The translations under genes and the position numbers were made by a program. DNA of 64,000 nt, from positions 1-64,000 of the forward strand of contig NZ_SNYW01000011.1 in the NCBI RefSeq assembly GCF_004363235.1, in the 5' to 3' direction. Origin of the DNA: Dongia mobilis (GTDB lineage: Bacteria; Pseudomonadota; Alphaproteobacteria; Dongiales; Dongiaceae). A model generated the notes under the pieces. The model was not told the origin of the DNA. It saw only the letters and a list, made by a program, of their open reading frames with translations, and made no database searches. Of the stretch, positions 52,353 through 61,665 are shown one piece after another. Numbering within the stretch: the first letter of the stretch is position 1; each line of letters starts with the position of its first letter.

Positions 52353-54404
52353 ATGACAGACAGCCATACAGCCAGAGACGATCAGGGCCGGGAGATCATC
52401 CGCACCACCTGCCCGCGCGATTGCTACGATGCCTGCGGCATTGCCGTGGTCAAGGCCAGCGGCGGCCGCATCAAGGTCCTGGGCGACCCGGACCATGCAG
52501 TGAGCCGGGGGGCGCTGTGCGGGAAATGCGCCATCGCCTATAACGGCGCCTATCTTGACCCCAAGGCGCGCCTGACCCAGCCCCTGCGCCGGACGGGGCC
52601 CAAGGGCAGCGGACAATACCAGGCGGTGAGCTGGGAATCAGCGATCAGCGAGATCGCCGACCGCCTCAGGGGGATCGTCGCCAAGAGCGGGCCGGAGGCG
52701 ATCTGGCACACGCATTACACCGGCACCTGCTCGGCCATCGCCGGTGGCTTCCCGCAACGCTTCTTCCATCGCCTCTGCGCCAGCGAGGTCGACCCCGACA
52801 GCATCTGCAACGCCGCCGGACATGCGGCGCTGGGCTATCTCATAGGCACGGGGAGCGACGGCTTCGATCCGCGCATGGCGGAACAGGCCGATTGCATCAT
52901 GGTCTGGGGAGCCAACCCGTCGGCTTCGGCACCGCACCGCCACAAGCACTGGCTGAAGGAGACCAAGGCCAAGGTGATCGTGGTCGACCCGGTGCGGCAC
53001 GAGACGGCGGCCGAGGCCGATCTGCACCTGCAACCCTTTCCCGGCAGCGATGCGGCGCTGGCCTTCGGCCTGCTGCATGTGTTGGTGAAGGAAAAACTGA
53101 CCGACGACGCTTTCATCCGCGACCACACCATCGGTTGGGACGAAATCGCCGGCACGATCGCGGCGGCGACACCGGCGCGCACCGCCGCCCTCACCGGCGT
53201 GCCGGAAGCCGACATCATCGAAGCGGCGCGGCTTTATGGCAGTGGCCCGGCTTTGCTGTGGCTGGGCCAGGGCCTGCAGCGCCAGCCCATGGGCGGCAAC
53301 ATCTTCCGCGCCATCGGCCTGCTGCCGGCGGCGACCGGGAATTTCGGCAAGCCCGGCGCCGGGCTGCTGTTCCTGAATGGCGGCGCCAGGCGCGGCATCG
53401 ACGGCGACTATCTGGAAGCGCCGCATCTGCGGTCGAATGAGCGCCAGGTCGCGAGCCATATGGATCTGGTCGACCTGCTGAACGACCGCAGCCGCGCCCA
53501 GGCGCTGGTCACCTGGAACATCAACATCGCCGCCTCCAACCCGCGCCAGGCCGATCTCAGGGCAGTCCTGCAAAGCGAAGACCTCTTCCACGTCGCCATC
53601 GATCTCTTCCCGACCGACACCGTGGATCTGGCCGACATCATTCTGCCGGCGGCTTCCTTCCTGGAGTTCGACGACATAGTGATGTCGTATTTTGATCTCA
53701 CGATCTCGGCCCAGGCGAAGGCAATGGAGCCGATGGGTGAGGCCCTGCCCAACCAGGAAATCTTCCGCCGCCTCGCCGCCGCCATGGGCTATGACGAGCC
53801 GGAACTGTTCGAGCGTGACAACGCCATCCTCGACAACCTCGCCCGCCAATTGGGCGAGAGGGATTTCGCGGCCCTGAAGGCCGCCGGCACGAAGCCGCGC
53901 TGGGTAGAACCGGTGGTGCAATTCCCGGATCTCGTCTTTCCAACCCCCTCGGGCAGGATCGAGATCGCCAGCGAGCGGGCGGCGGCCGACGGCCTGCCGC
54001 GCGTGCCGCATGCGGAGGTCGATGCCCATCCGGCCGCGGGTCGCCTGCGCCTGCTGTCACCCGCCTCGAAATGGCTGATGAACAGCTCCTACCACAACGA
54101 CCCGAAGATCGCGGCGAAGCTGGGCCCGGAACATGTCGTGCTGCACCCCGACGATGCGGCCGCGCGCGGCATCGCAGGCGGCAGCCAGATCCGCGTCTCC
54201 AACGCCACCGGCAGCATCACCATGATCGCCGACATCGCCGACACGATTCCACGCGGCGTGGCACTCGCCGCCAAGAGCCGATGGCCGAAACTGGTGCCGG
54301 GCGGCCTCACCGTCAACGCGCTCAATCCCGGCCAGAAGGCGGACATGGCAGAGAGTTCCAGCGTGCATGGGGTCGAGGTGGAGGTGGCACCACTTCTTTT
54401 TTAG
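52353..54404 (+). CDS. Molybdopterin oxidoreductase with a 4Fe-4S cluster
   Basis: The 683-residue enzyme belongs to the DMSO reductase superfamily (formate dehydrogenase/BisC-like). The cluster cysteines are C20, C24, C28 and C56 (C-x3-C-x3-C-x27-C). The bis-MGD region includes VWGANPSASAPH and LWLGQGLQRQ, and the C-terminal fold has LLSPASKWLMNSSYHND. There is no obvious Tat signal, which suggests a cytoplasmic enzyme. The true substrate is unknown. No redox partner gene adjoins it. Its stop lies five bases before the end of the AbiV gene. Confidence 0.87.
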   Translation: MTDSHTARDDQGREIIRTTCPRDCYDACGIAVVKASGGRIKVLGDPDHAVSRGALCGKCAIAYNGAYLDPKARLTQPLRRTGPKGSGQYQAVSWESAISEIADRLRGIVAKSGPEAIWHTHYTGTCSAIAGGFPQRFFHRLCASEVDPDSICNAAGHAALGYLIGTGSDGFDPRMAEQADCIMVWGANPSASAPHRHKHWLKETKAKVIVVDPVRHETAAEADLHLQPFPGSDAALAFGLLHVLVKEKLTDDAFIRDHTIGWDEIAGTIAAATPARTAALTGVPEADIIEAARLYGSGPALLWLGQGLQRQPMGGNIFRAIGLLPAATGNFGKPGAGLLFLNGGARRGIDGDYLEAPHLRSNERQVASHMDLVDLLNDRSRAQALVTWNINIAASNPRQADLRAVLQSEDLFHVAIDLFPTDTVDLADIILPAASFLEFDDIVMSYFDLTISAQAKAMEPMGEALPNQEIFRRLAAAMGYDEPELFERDNAILDNLARQLGERDFAALKAAGTKPRWVEPVVQFPDLVFPTPSGRIEIASERAAADGLPRVPHAEVDAHPAAGRLRLLSPASKWLMNSSYHNDPKIAAKLGPEHVVLHPDDAAARGIAGGSQIRVSNATGSITMIADIADTIPRGVALAAKSRWPKLVPGGLTVNALNPGQKADMAESSSVHGVEVEVAPLLF

Positions 54405-54409
54405 ACCAG

Positions 54410-55126
54410 TTAACGCTGCCTCTTGGCGTTTCGCTGATCTTTGATGATCTGACGCATTACGTCGATCACAGGTTTCATTTGCGGACCATTCACGATTTTC
54501 TTTGCCGCCAAGGCTCCTATGGCCAATGCAGGTGTTGTAGACACGATCCTTAACGCACGATCGATAACCTCAATCATCTGCATCACATCTTTCTGCTCCG
54601 CTGATGATGGCAGGCGATCATAGATCGGATCTCGATCTGAGTAGAGTGCTCCGTGCTTCACATGCTGCCACTCACCGAAAAATGACATCGCAATGATAGA
54701 GGCATGAGGATCCGATCCAAGCAAATCGGTAAGCATCGTTGGCCATTTTTCAATTATTTGGGGGTCAGTTTGAAGCCTGGCATTCACATCAGTTAAAACT
54801 TCCGTAAAACGGTCTCCAGTTACAGCCTCAGAAACCTGAGCCGCACGCAACCCACTTCGAAAGAGTAGTTCAGCAAATATCAAGCAGGCGAAGGCTTCCT
54901 GCTTTGCATTGTGCGACCGAAGTGTTTCTTCCAGTCGACCATTAGCTTCATACTCTTGCCATGCCAATATGAGAAATTTTCCGAGTTCTTCAGCAGCAAT
55001 ACAGGCAAGGAAATATGCTGAGGCAAATCTGTTATTGCAGCACAAGAAGTGTGCATCGTTCATTAAACGAAGAGCGTTATCAACGCACTCCTTTGCTGCA
55101 ATTGAATGAACGGTGATGTTTACCAC
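54410..55126 (-). CDS. AbiV-type abortive infection protein (HEPN family)
   Basis: AbiV proteins block phage development, and the family belongs to the HEPN fold. Of the 238 residues, the N-terminal part CVDNALRLMNDAHFLCCNNR and AYFLACIAAEELGKFLI is the typical AbiV pattern with the EELGK motif. KHGALYSDRDPIYDRLP follows. A GTG start at 55126 with a GGAG site is chosen; frames read further upstream to a TTG at 55147. The gene is much AT-richer than every neighbour and ends five bases from the molybdopterin gene, suggesting recent transfer. The exact target is unknown. Confidence 0.82.
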   Translation of the reverse strand: MVNITVHSIAAKECVDNALRLMNDAHFLCCNNRFASAYFLACIAAEELGKFLILAWQEYEANGRLEETLRSHNAKQEAFACLIFAELLFRSGLRAAQVSEAVTGDRFTEVLTDVNARLQTDPQIIEKWPTMLTDLLGSDPHASIIAMSFFGEWQHVKHGALYSDRDPIYDRLPSSAEQKDVMQMIEVIDRALRIVSTTPALAIGALAAKKIVNGPQMKPVIDVMRQIIKDQRNAKRQR

Positions 55127-55173
55127 CACTCCACTCCAACAAACCAAAGTAAAATTGCACTAACGAAGACCCC

Positions 55174-57663
55174 CTACCCCTTCACCCGTTCCATCTTCGG
55201 GTCATAGAGCGGCTGCAGGCTGACCTTGGCCGGGTAGCGCTCGCAGGCGATTTCAAGCTCGTAGGTGCCGGAAAGAACGTCCTCGGGGCTGACGCCGTTT
55301 TCGGGATCGCGCACATAGCCGATGCCGATATTGGTCTCCAGCGTATAGCCATAGCCGCCGGAAGCGAGCCAGCCACATTGCCTGCCGTTCCTGAAGATGG
55401 TCTCGCGGCCGAGGAGCACGATGGCGGGATCATCGACGGTGAAGCAGGCCAGCAGCTTTGGCAGTTTCTTCTGCGCGCCGCCCTTCTCCACTTGCGCGAC
55501 GAGCGCCTCGCGCCCGAGGAAAGGCGTGTTCTTGCGGAGCTTGACCGCCCAGCCCATGCCGGCCTCGAGCGGCGAATGGTCGGGCGTGATATCGGAGGAC
55601 CAGGCGCGGTAGAATTTCTCGAGGCGCAGGCTCTCGATGGCGCGATAGCCAGCATTGGCGATGCCGTGCTTGCCGCCCGCTGCCCAGAGCGCGTCGTAGA
55701 CGGCGACCATGGATTCCACCGGGATGTGCAGTTCCCAGCCGAGTTCGCCGACATAGGTGACGCGCAGCGCGCGCACCATGGCGCCGGCCACGGCGATCTC
55801 ACGCGCCATGCCGAAGGGAAAGGCGGCGTTCGAGACATCGGCGTCGGTGACGGCGGCCAGCACATCGCGCGCCTTCGGTCCCATCAGCGAGAGGACGCCG
55901 TAGGCCGAGCTGACGTCGATCAGCCGAGCATCCAGGCCGGCGGGAATATGCGTCGCGATCCAGTGGAAATCATGGGTGGCATAGCCGGTACCGGTGACGA
56001 TGTAATAGGCGTCATCGGCAACGCGCGTCACCGTGAGGTCGCATTCGATGCCGCCGCGCTGGTTCAGCATCTGGGTATAGACGATGGAACCCGGTTTCTT
56101 CGCGACATCGTTGGCGGCGATCCAGGAGAGGGCCGCCTCGGCATCGCGGCCCACCAGCATGAATTTGGCAAAGGAGGTCTGGTCGATCAGCACCACGCGC
56201 TCGCGCGCGCACCGGTGCTCGCTGCCGACATGCTCGAACCAGTTCTGGCGGCCGTAGGAGTAGACGTCCCTGGGCTCAACACCCTGGGGCGCGAACCAGT
56301 TCGGCCGCTCCCAGCCCAGTTTCCAGCCGAAGACGGCGCCCTGGTCCTTGAGCTTTTGATAGAGCGGCGAAACGCGCACGGGGCGCACGCTCTCCAGCTC
56401 CTCATGCGGCCAGGCCATGGAATAGTGGTGGGCATAGGCTTCGAGCGTGCGGGTCAGCACCCAGTTGCGGTCGCGATGCACGGAACCGAAGCGGCGGATA
56501 TCGACCGGCCAGAGGTCCATCGGCGGCTCGCCGCCGGCGACCCATTCGGCCAAGGCCCGGCCGGCACCGCCGCCAGAGGCGATGCCGAAGGCGTTGAAGC
56601 CGGCGCCGACATAGAAGTTCCGGACCTCCGGCGCCTCGCCGAGGATGAAATTGCCGTCCGGCGTGAAGCTCTCTGGGCCGTTGATCATCTGCTTGACGCC
56701 GGCCTTCTCCAGCGCCGGCACGCGGATCAGCGCCTGTTCCATCAACTGGCCGAAATGATCCCAGTCATTCTCAAGCAGCTGGAAGGCGAAGTCACCAGGC
56801 AGCGCGAAACGATCCCCCCGAGATGGTTTGGGGCCGGGCAGCCAGGGGATCGGGTTGTGCTCGTAGCCGCCCATGACGAGGCCGCCCACCTCTTCCTTGA
56901 AATAGATCAGGCGGTCGGGATCGCGCAGCGTGGGGAGATTTTTCGGCACGCCGGCCATGGCCTCGGTGACGATGTACTGGTGCTGGACCGATTGCAGCGG
57001 CACGTTGACGCCGGCCAGCGCCCCCAATTCGCGCGCCCATTGCCCGGCGCAATTGACGATGACATCGGCGGCGATGCGGCCCTTGTCGGTCATCACCGCG
57101 ACCGCCCTGCCCTTCGCCACCTCGATGCCGGTGACGGCGGTTTCCTCGAAGATCCTGACACCGTTCATTCGCGCGCCCTTGGCGAGGGATTGCGAAATAT
57201 CGGCCGGGTTGGCCTGGCCGTCGGTCGGCAGGAAGGCCGCCCCGACGAGATCGCCGATATCCATGATCGGCCAGAGGTCCTGCGCTTCCTTGGGGCTCAG
57301 CAGATGCATCTCAAGGCCGAAGGAATGTGCCGTCGTCGCCTGGCGCCTGATCTCGGTCATGCGCTCATTGTTGCAGGCAAGGCGCAGGCCGCCATTCATC
57401 TTCCAGCCGGTGGCAAGGCCGGTCTCGGCCTCCAGCCGGTTGTAGAGCTCGACCGAATATTTGAGGAGCTGGGTGATGTTGGCCGATGTGCGCAGCTGAC
57501 CGACCAGCCCCGCCGCGTGCCAGGTGGAACCGGAGGTGAGCTTGCCCCGCTCGAGAAGGATCACGTCCTTCCAGCCGAGTTTCGCGAGGTGATAGGCGGT
57601 CGAGCAGCCGATGATGCCGCCACCGATGATGATTGCGCGCGCCGATGCCGGCAGGTCGCCCAT
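55174..57663 (-). CDS. FAD-dependent dimethylglycine/sarcosine dehydrogenase-like protein with GcvT domains (copy 2)
   Basis: The 829-residue paralog of the enzyme at 25568-28000 keeps IIIGGGIIGCSTAYHLAKLG and the flavin-linking TWHAAGLVGQL. The folate-binding half has ERPNWFAPQG, DQTSFAKFMLVG and YVGELGWELHIP. Domain order and length match copy 1. The gene is nine bases after the second kinase-like gene, on the same strand. The two copies differ across their length, so they may act on different methylamines. Confidence 0.9.
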   Translation of the reverse strand: MGDLPASARAIIIGGGIIGCSTAYHLAKLGWKDVILLERGKLTSGSTWHAAGLVGQLRTSANITQLLKYSVELYNRLEAETGLATGWKMNGGLRLACNNERMTEIRRQATTAHSFGLEMHLLSPKEAQDLWPIMDIGDLVGAAFLPTDGQANPADISQSLAKGARMNGVRIFEETAVTGIEVAKGRAVAVMTDKGRIAADVIVNCAGQWARELGALAGVNVPLQSVQHQYIVTEAMAGVPKNLPTLRDPDRLIYFKEEVGGLVMGGYEHNPIPWLPGPKPSRGDRFALPGDFAFQLLENDWDHFGQLMEQALIRVPALEKAGVKQMINGPESFTPDGNFILGEAPEVRNFYVGAGFNAFGIASGGGAGRALAEWVAGGEPPMDLWPVDIRRFGSVHRDRNWVLTRTLEAYAHHYSMAWPHEELESVRPVRVSPLYQKLKDQGAVFGWKLGWERPNWFAPQGVEPRDVYSYGRQNWFEHVGSEHRCARERVVLIDQTSFAKFMLVGRDAEAALSWIAANDVAKKPGSIVYTQMLNQRGGIECDLTVTRVADDAYYIVTGTGYATHDFHWIATHIPAGLDARLIDVSSAYGVLSLMGPKARDVLAAVTDADVSNAAFPFGMAREIAVAGAMVRALRVTYVGELGWELHIPVESMVAVYDALWAAGGKHGIANAGYRAIESLRLEKFYRAWSSDITPDHSPLEAGMGWAVKLRKNTPFLGREALVAQVEKGGAQKKLPKLLACFTVDDPAIVLLGRETIFRNGRQCGWLASGGYGYTLETNIGIGYVRDPENGVSPEDVLSGTYELEIACERYPAKVSLQPLYDPKMERVKG

Positions 57664-57672
57664 GGAAAACTC

Positions 57673-58548
57673 CTACATGTTCCTGAAGTCGCCGAGGGCG
57701 CGTTCGAAGCGCGCCAAATTCTCGGCGGTATAGGCCTGGTAATCGAAATCGAGGGTGGAGTGGATCTCAGAGATCATGCTCCACATGGTCTCGCGCAGCA
57801 GCGAGGCGCATTTCATGGCGTGGTAGCGGCGCATCAGCTCGGCGCCGGCGGGCTTCTCGAAATAAGCCTCGATCAGCCGCTGCTCGTCCGCCGCCGGCAC
57901 CTCGTTGTTGGAGCAGAGATTGGCGAGATCGAAGAGCGGCGAGTTAAAGCCGGCGTAATCCCAGTCGATCAGCCAGAGGCGGCTGCCGTCATCGATCAAA
58001 TTGGTCGGCAGCAGATCGTTATGGCCATAGACGATTTCGACGGGCCCCACCGCCTTTTCCAGCTCGGCGGCGATGTCGAGGAGCCGCGGCAGAATGCCGA
58101 GATGGCGGCTGTTCCCGGCCTTGAGCGAGTGGCCGTAATCGCGCAGCACATGGAACACCCAGAAGATCAACGCCGGGCCGGTGACATGAAGCGGCATCTC
58201 GCGATGGCAGCGGCGGATCAGTGGCAGGATGCGGTCGAGCATCTCCGGCCGCCGCACATCCTCGGCGGCGAGGGTATGGCCCTGGACGAAGTCGAAGACG
58301 ATGGCGCCGGGTTCGGCATGGATGACGGCGGGCGACAGGCCGCATTCGGCGGCTGCCCGGCTGGCCGCCAGTTCGTTGAAACGCATGACGCCATGGACCG
58401 GGATGTCGTCGCCGATGCGGACGAAACAGGTCCGGTCGCCATCGACGACGCGGAAATTGGCATTGGTGATGCCGCCCTTGATGATCTCGGGCGCGACCGG
58501 CCCCGACCAGCAGGCGAGCGCGCGCGCCCGTGCCATCGCCTCCTGCAT
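57673..58548 (-). CDS. Choline/ethanolamine kinase-like phosphotransferase (copy 2)
   Basis: The 291-residue protein has the catalytic loop GHNDLLPTNL and the metal motif LIDWDYAGFNSPLFDLAN. The nucleotide region is IKGGITNANFRVVDGDRTCF. It is a distant relative of the kinase at 24568-25500, with which it shares the IDW[ED]YAG phrase. It stands directly before the second DMGDH-like gene. A shared upstream motif (58635-58649) links it to the ABC transporter operon. Choline-like substrates are likely but not proven. Confidence 0.8.
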   Translation of the reverse strand: MQEAMARARALACWSGPVAPEIIKGGITNANFRVVDGDRTCFVRIGDDIPVHGVMRFNELAASRAAAECGLSPAVIHAEPGAIVFDFVQGHTLAAEDVRRPEMLDRILPLIRRCHREMPLHVTGPALIFWVFHVLRDYGHSLKAGNSRHLGILPRLLDIAAELEKAVGPVEIVYGHNDLLPTNLIDDGSRLWLIDWDYAGFNSPLFDLANLCSNNEVPAADEQRLIEAYFEKPAGAELMRRYHAMKCASLLRETMWSMISEIHSTLDFDYQAYTAENLARFERALGDFRNM

Positions 58549-58634
58549 GAACCTGCCGTCTCCCGCCGCCGGTTATCCCTGTCCGACAACCATTCGCCAC
58601 CAATTGCGGGAAATGTCAACACTCAAGGCACAAT

Positions 58635-58649
58635 TCATGTTGATTTGAT
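58635..58649 (-). promoter_or_regulatory. Motif shared with the ABC transporter locus (copy 2)
   Basis: TCATGTTGATTTGAT (plus-strand view) lies 87 bases before the second kinase-like gene. It matches 14 of 15 bases of the word at 33075-33089. A TTGACA-like -35 word follows 18 bases further downstream on the minus strand, so the motif is in an activator-type position. Confidence 0.5.
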
Positions 58650-58671
58650 GTTGTAACCGACCCTCCGATGA

Positions 58672-60636
58672 TCAAAGCGCCCGCACATCGCTCAGAAATC
58701 CCTTCACCAGATGGTCCAATTGGGCCGATTGCCGCGCCAGTTCGCCGGCCGAAATGCGGACCGTTTCCGCCGCTTCGGAACTGGACCTTGCCGCATCGCT
58801 GACCACGGCAATGTTCTGGGTCACCTCCTCGGTGCCCTTGGCCGCTTCTTCGACATTGCGGGCGATCTCCTTGGTGGCGGCGTTCTGTTCCTCGACCGCC
58901 GCGGCGATGGTGGCGGCGATCTCGTGGCTGCGCTTGATCGTGGTGGAAATCTGCTGGATGGCGGTGACCGCCGTGCCGGTCGATTGCTGCACGTCGCCGA
59001 TCTGCTGGCCGATCTCCTCGGTGGCGCGGCCGGTCTGCTGGGCAAGGTTCTTGACCTCGGAGGCGACCACGGCAAAGCCGCGCCCGGCCTCGCCTGCCCG
59101 CGCCGCCTCGATGGTGGCGTTGAGGGCCAGCAGGTTAGTCTGGTTGGCGATGTCCTGGATCAGGGTCACCACCTGGCCGATGCGGTCGGCGGCGGCGGCA
59201 AGGCCGGTCACCACTTCGCTGGTGCGCTCCGCCTCGCCCACCGCTTCCTCGGCGACGCGGGTCGACATGTTGACCTGGTTGCCGATCTCGCCGATGGAGG
59301 CGTTGAGTTCCTCGGTCGCCGCGGCCACGGTCTGGACGTTGGTCGAGGCCTCGGTGGCCCCCGCTGACACGGCCTGGGCGCCGGTGCTGACCGACTGCGC
59401 CGATTGTGCCATCCTCCGAGCCGTATCCTCCATGGCGGCAACGGCGCTGTTGACCTGGGCCAGCGCTGCCGCGACCTCGTTGTCGAAACTGCGCGTGAGC
59501 GCCAGCATGCGCTCGCTGCGCTCCAATTGCCGGCGCTGCGCCTCGGCCTGCTCGCTGGCGAGGCGCTGCGATTCCAGCATGGCATTCTTGAACACTTCGA
59601 CGCTCTGCGCCATGCGGCCAATCTCGTTGCGGTAATCGGTTGCCGGAATCGGCGTGTCCTGCTGCCCGCCGGCCAGCGCATGCATGGCCCCGGTCATGGC
59701 ACCGATCGGGGTCGAGATGCGTCGCCCGATATACATGGCAACCAGTGCCGCCACGATCGCGGTCAGAATGATCGCCAGCAGGATCCAGCGCGCGGTCTCA
59801 ACGCCCAGCTCCGCCGCGCGGGCATTCGCCGACCTGAAGTCGCCGTCGATCCGTTCGATCATTGCCGTCACCACGGGGTCGACTTCGGCGAAGGCCGCGG
59901 AGAGCGCCTTCTCGTCATCGATCAGCTTGAGGCGCAGTTCCGCCACACGCTGGAAATCGGCGGCATAACTTTCCATCAGCACCCTGATGGCATCGCGATC
60001 CTCGGCGAACAGGTTAGCAGCGCCGAGGTCGGCCAGGAACGCCGCCGTGGTCTTGGCATGGCGTTCCACATAGCTGGCATCGAGGCGCAGCAGGAAATCC
60101 TTCTCGGCACGGCGCAGCATCAGCATGGTGATGGTGAGCTTGTCGAGACCCAGGGTCTTCAGCTTTTCCTCGACATTGTGCACCGACTTGCGCAACTGGC
60201 CGCGCAGCCCGAGTTCATCGGTGAGGCCAATCTCGATCCAGTGCCCGGCCAGGGTCTGGAAGGCGGCGCGATAGACGCCCACCCCGTCGCGGATGGCAGC
60301 GATGTCGGACTTGAAGGCGCCGGCCTTGTCTGCTGCCTCCACCTGGGCGAGGTCGGCCTCGATTGCCTGCATGACGGCGTCGTGATCGGCGACATATTTC
60401 TCCTCGAGGCGGATGATGAAATCCTTTTCGCGGCGGCGCGCGTTCAGGAACTCGTAGCGCAGTTCCTGTGCCGTCACATAGATTCCCGTCGCGGCATTGG
60501 CGCGGACCTGCTCGCGTTCGCGCGCGCCGTCAACCAGCAGATAGACGACAAGGATGGCGGCGAAGCCGAGGCCCGCCATCAGACTGACCAGCTGGATCTG
60601 CCAGGAGATCTTGAGGTTCTTGAAAAGCGCGGTCAT
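58672..60636 (-). CDS. Methyl-accepting chemotaxis protein with an HBM-type sensor
   Basis: The 654-residue chemoreceptor has two membrane helices (about 18-38 and 285-305). Between them is a helical bimodular-type sensor domain with two matching parts: [20 protein letters not shown] and [25 protein letters not shown] domain (about 305-360) and a methyl-accepting signalling domain follow, with the tip motif [20 protein letters not shown] and [10 protein letters not shown]. The ATG at 60636 has GGAGGC upstream. HBM receptors such as McpS bind organic acids of the TCA cycle; the ligand here is not known. Confidence 0.93.
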   Translation of the reverse strand: MTALFKNLKISWQIQLVSLMAGLGFAAILVVYLLVDGAREREQVRANAATGIYVTAQELRYEFLNARRREKDFIIRLEEKYVADHDAVMQAIEADLAQVEAADKAGAFKSDIAAIRDGVGVYRAAFQTLAGHWIEIGLTDELGLRGQLRKSVHNVEEKLKTLGLDKLTITMLMLRRAEKDFLLRLDASYVERHAKTTAAFLADLGAANLFAEDRDAIRVLMESYAADFQRVAELRLKLIDDEKALSAAFAEVDPVVTAMIERIDGDFRSANARAAELGVETARWILLAIILTAIVAALVAMYIGRRISTPIGAMTGAMHALAGGQQDTPIPATDYRNEIGRMAQSVEVFKNAMLESQRLASEQAEAQRRQLERSERMLALTRSFDNEVAAALAQVNSAVAAMEDTARRMAQSAQSVSTGAQAVSAGATEASTNVQTVAAATEELNASIGEIGNQVNMSTRVAEEAVGEAERTSEVVTGLAAAADRIGQVVTLIQDIANQTNLLALNATIEAARAGEAGRGFAVVASEVKNLAQQTGRATEEIGQQIGDVQQSTGTAVTAIQQISTTIKRSHEIAATIAAAVEEQNAATKEIARNVEEAAKGTEEVTQNIAVVSDAARSSSEAAETVRISAGELARQSAQLDHLVKGFLSDVRAL

Positions 60637-60804
60637 CAAACGCCTCCATCGCGGCTGGAGAATGCAAACGGACGCAACAGACAATGCGCCAGTATTGCCT
60701 CAAATTTGATGCGATAGAGTTAATGCCATACCGGTGAATCTCGCCGAGGCGGCGCTTCAGTTGGCAATGAAAGCCCAAAGGAACCCGCTTATACGCCGAC
60801 GTTC

Positions 60805-61665
60805 CTAGCTGGAGCGGCGGCGTTGGGAATGAGTGCCGGAGGACGGCAGCGCGGCAAGAATCTCCAGCAGATCCTCGCGCGTGCGCAGGCGGTGATCGGC
60901 AAGACCGGGATGGAGAGCCGTCAGGGCCGCAATCAGGCGCGGGAGATAGGGCGCTTCCAGCCCCGCCGCGGCAAAGGTCGCGGCGTCGCCGCCCAGTTCC
61001 GCACTTGCCCCGCTTGCCAGGACGCGACCGCGATGCAACAGGACCAGGTGATCGGCGAAGGCATAGGCAAGATCGGCGTCATGGGTCGAGAAGACGATCT
61101 GCACGCCGCGCATCGCCAAGCCGTCGAGCGTCGCCAGCAGGTTCCTCTTGGCGAGCGGATCGAGGCCGGCCGTGGGCTCGTCCAGCACCAGGATCTCGGG
61201 CCGCATGGAAAGGGCGCCGGCAATGGCGACGCGCTTCCTTTGGCCGAAACTCAACGCATGGGTGGCGCGACGGGCGAGATCGGCGATATCCATCTCGGCC
61301 AGTGCCTCCGCGACACGCGCCGCGACCGCGGCCCGGTCGAGCCCCAGATTCATCGGCCCGAACGAAACATCCTCGGCCACCGTCGCGGCAAAGAGCTGGT
61401 CGTCGGGGTCCTGCAGCACCAGGGCGACGCGCTGCCGCAGAGAGGTGAGGCCGGCGGAATCATAGCTGGCGTCGGCGCCATCGATGCGAACCCTGCCACC
61501 GGTTGGCCGCAGGCTGCCGTTCATGTGCAGGAGCAGCGTCGTCTTGCCGGCGCCATTGCACCCCAGGAGGGCGATCCGCCGCGCCGCGAGATCGAGCGAG
61601 ACAGCCTCCAGCGCCGGGCTGCCATCGGCGTAGCGATAGTGCACCTGATCGAAGGAAAGCTTCAC
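60805..61665 (-). CDS. cbiO: Cobalt ECF-type ABC ATPase CbiO
   Basis: The 286-residue ATPase of the CbiMNQO cobalt importer has the Walker A motif GCNGAGKTT, the Q-loop in LVLQDPDDQLF, the signature LSFGQRKRVAIAG, the Walker B motif ILVLDEPTAGLD and the switch STHDADLA. It starts with GTG at 61665 and overlaps the CbiQ stop by the GTGA signal. The cluster is preceded by a cobalamin riboswitch. Confidence 0.94.
   Translation of the reverse strand: MKLSFDQVHYRYADGSPALEAVSLDLAARRIALLGCNGAGKTTLLLHMNGSLRPTGGRVRIDGADASYDSAGLTSLRQRVALVLQDPDDQLFAATVAEDVSFGPMNLGLDRAAVAARVAEALAEMDIADLARRATHALSFGQRKRVAIAGALSMRPEILVLDEPTAGLDPLAKRNLLATLDGLAMRGVQIVFSTHDADLAYAFADHLVLLHRGRVLASGASAELGGDAATFAAAGLEAPYLPRLIAALTALHPGLADHRLRTREDLLEILAALPSSGTHSQRRRSS

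Noticed and set aside
52239-52616. N-terminal extension of the Aas-like frame
   Set aside because: The extra residues do not look like coding sequence and overlap the start of the molybdopterin oxidoreductase gene. A good ribosome-binding site is present at 52238.
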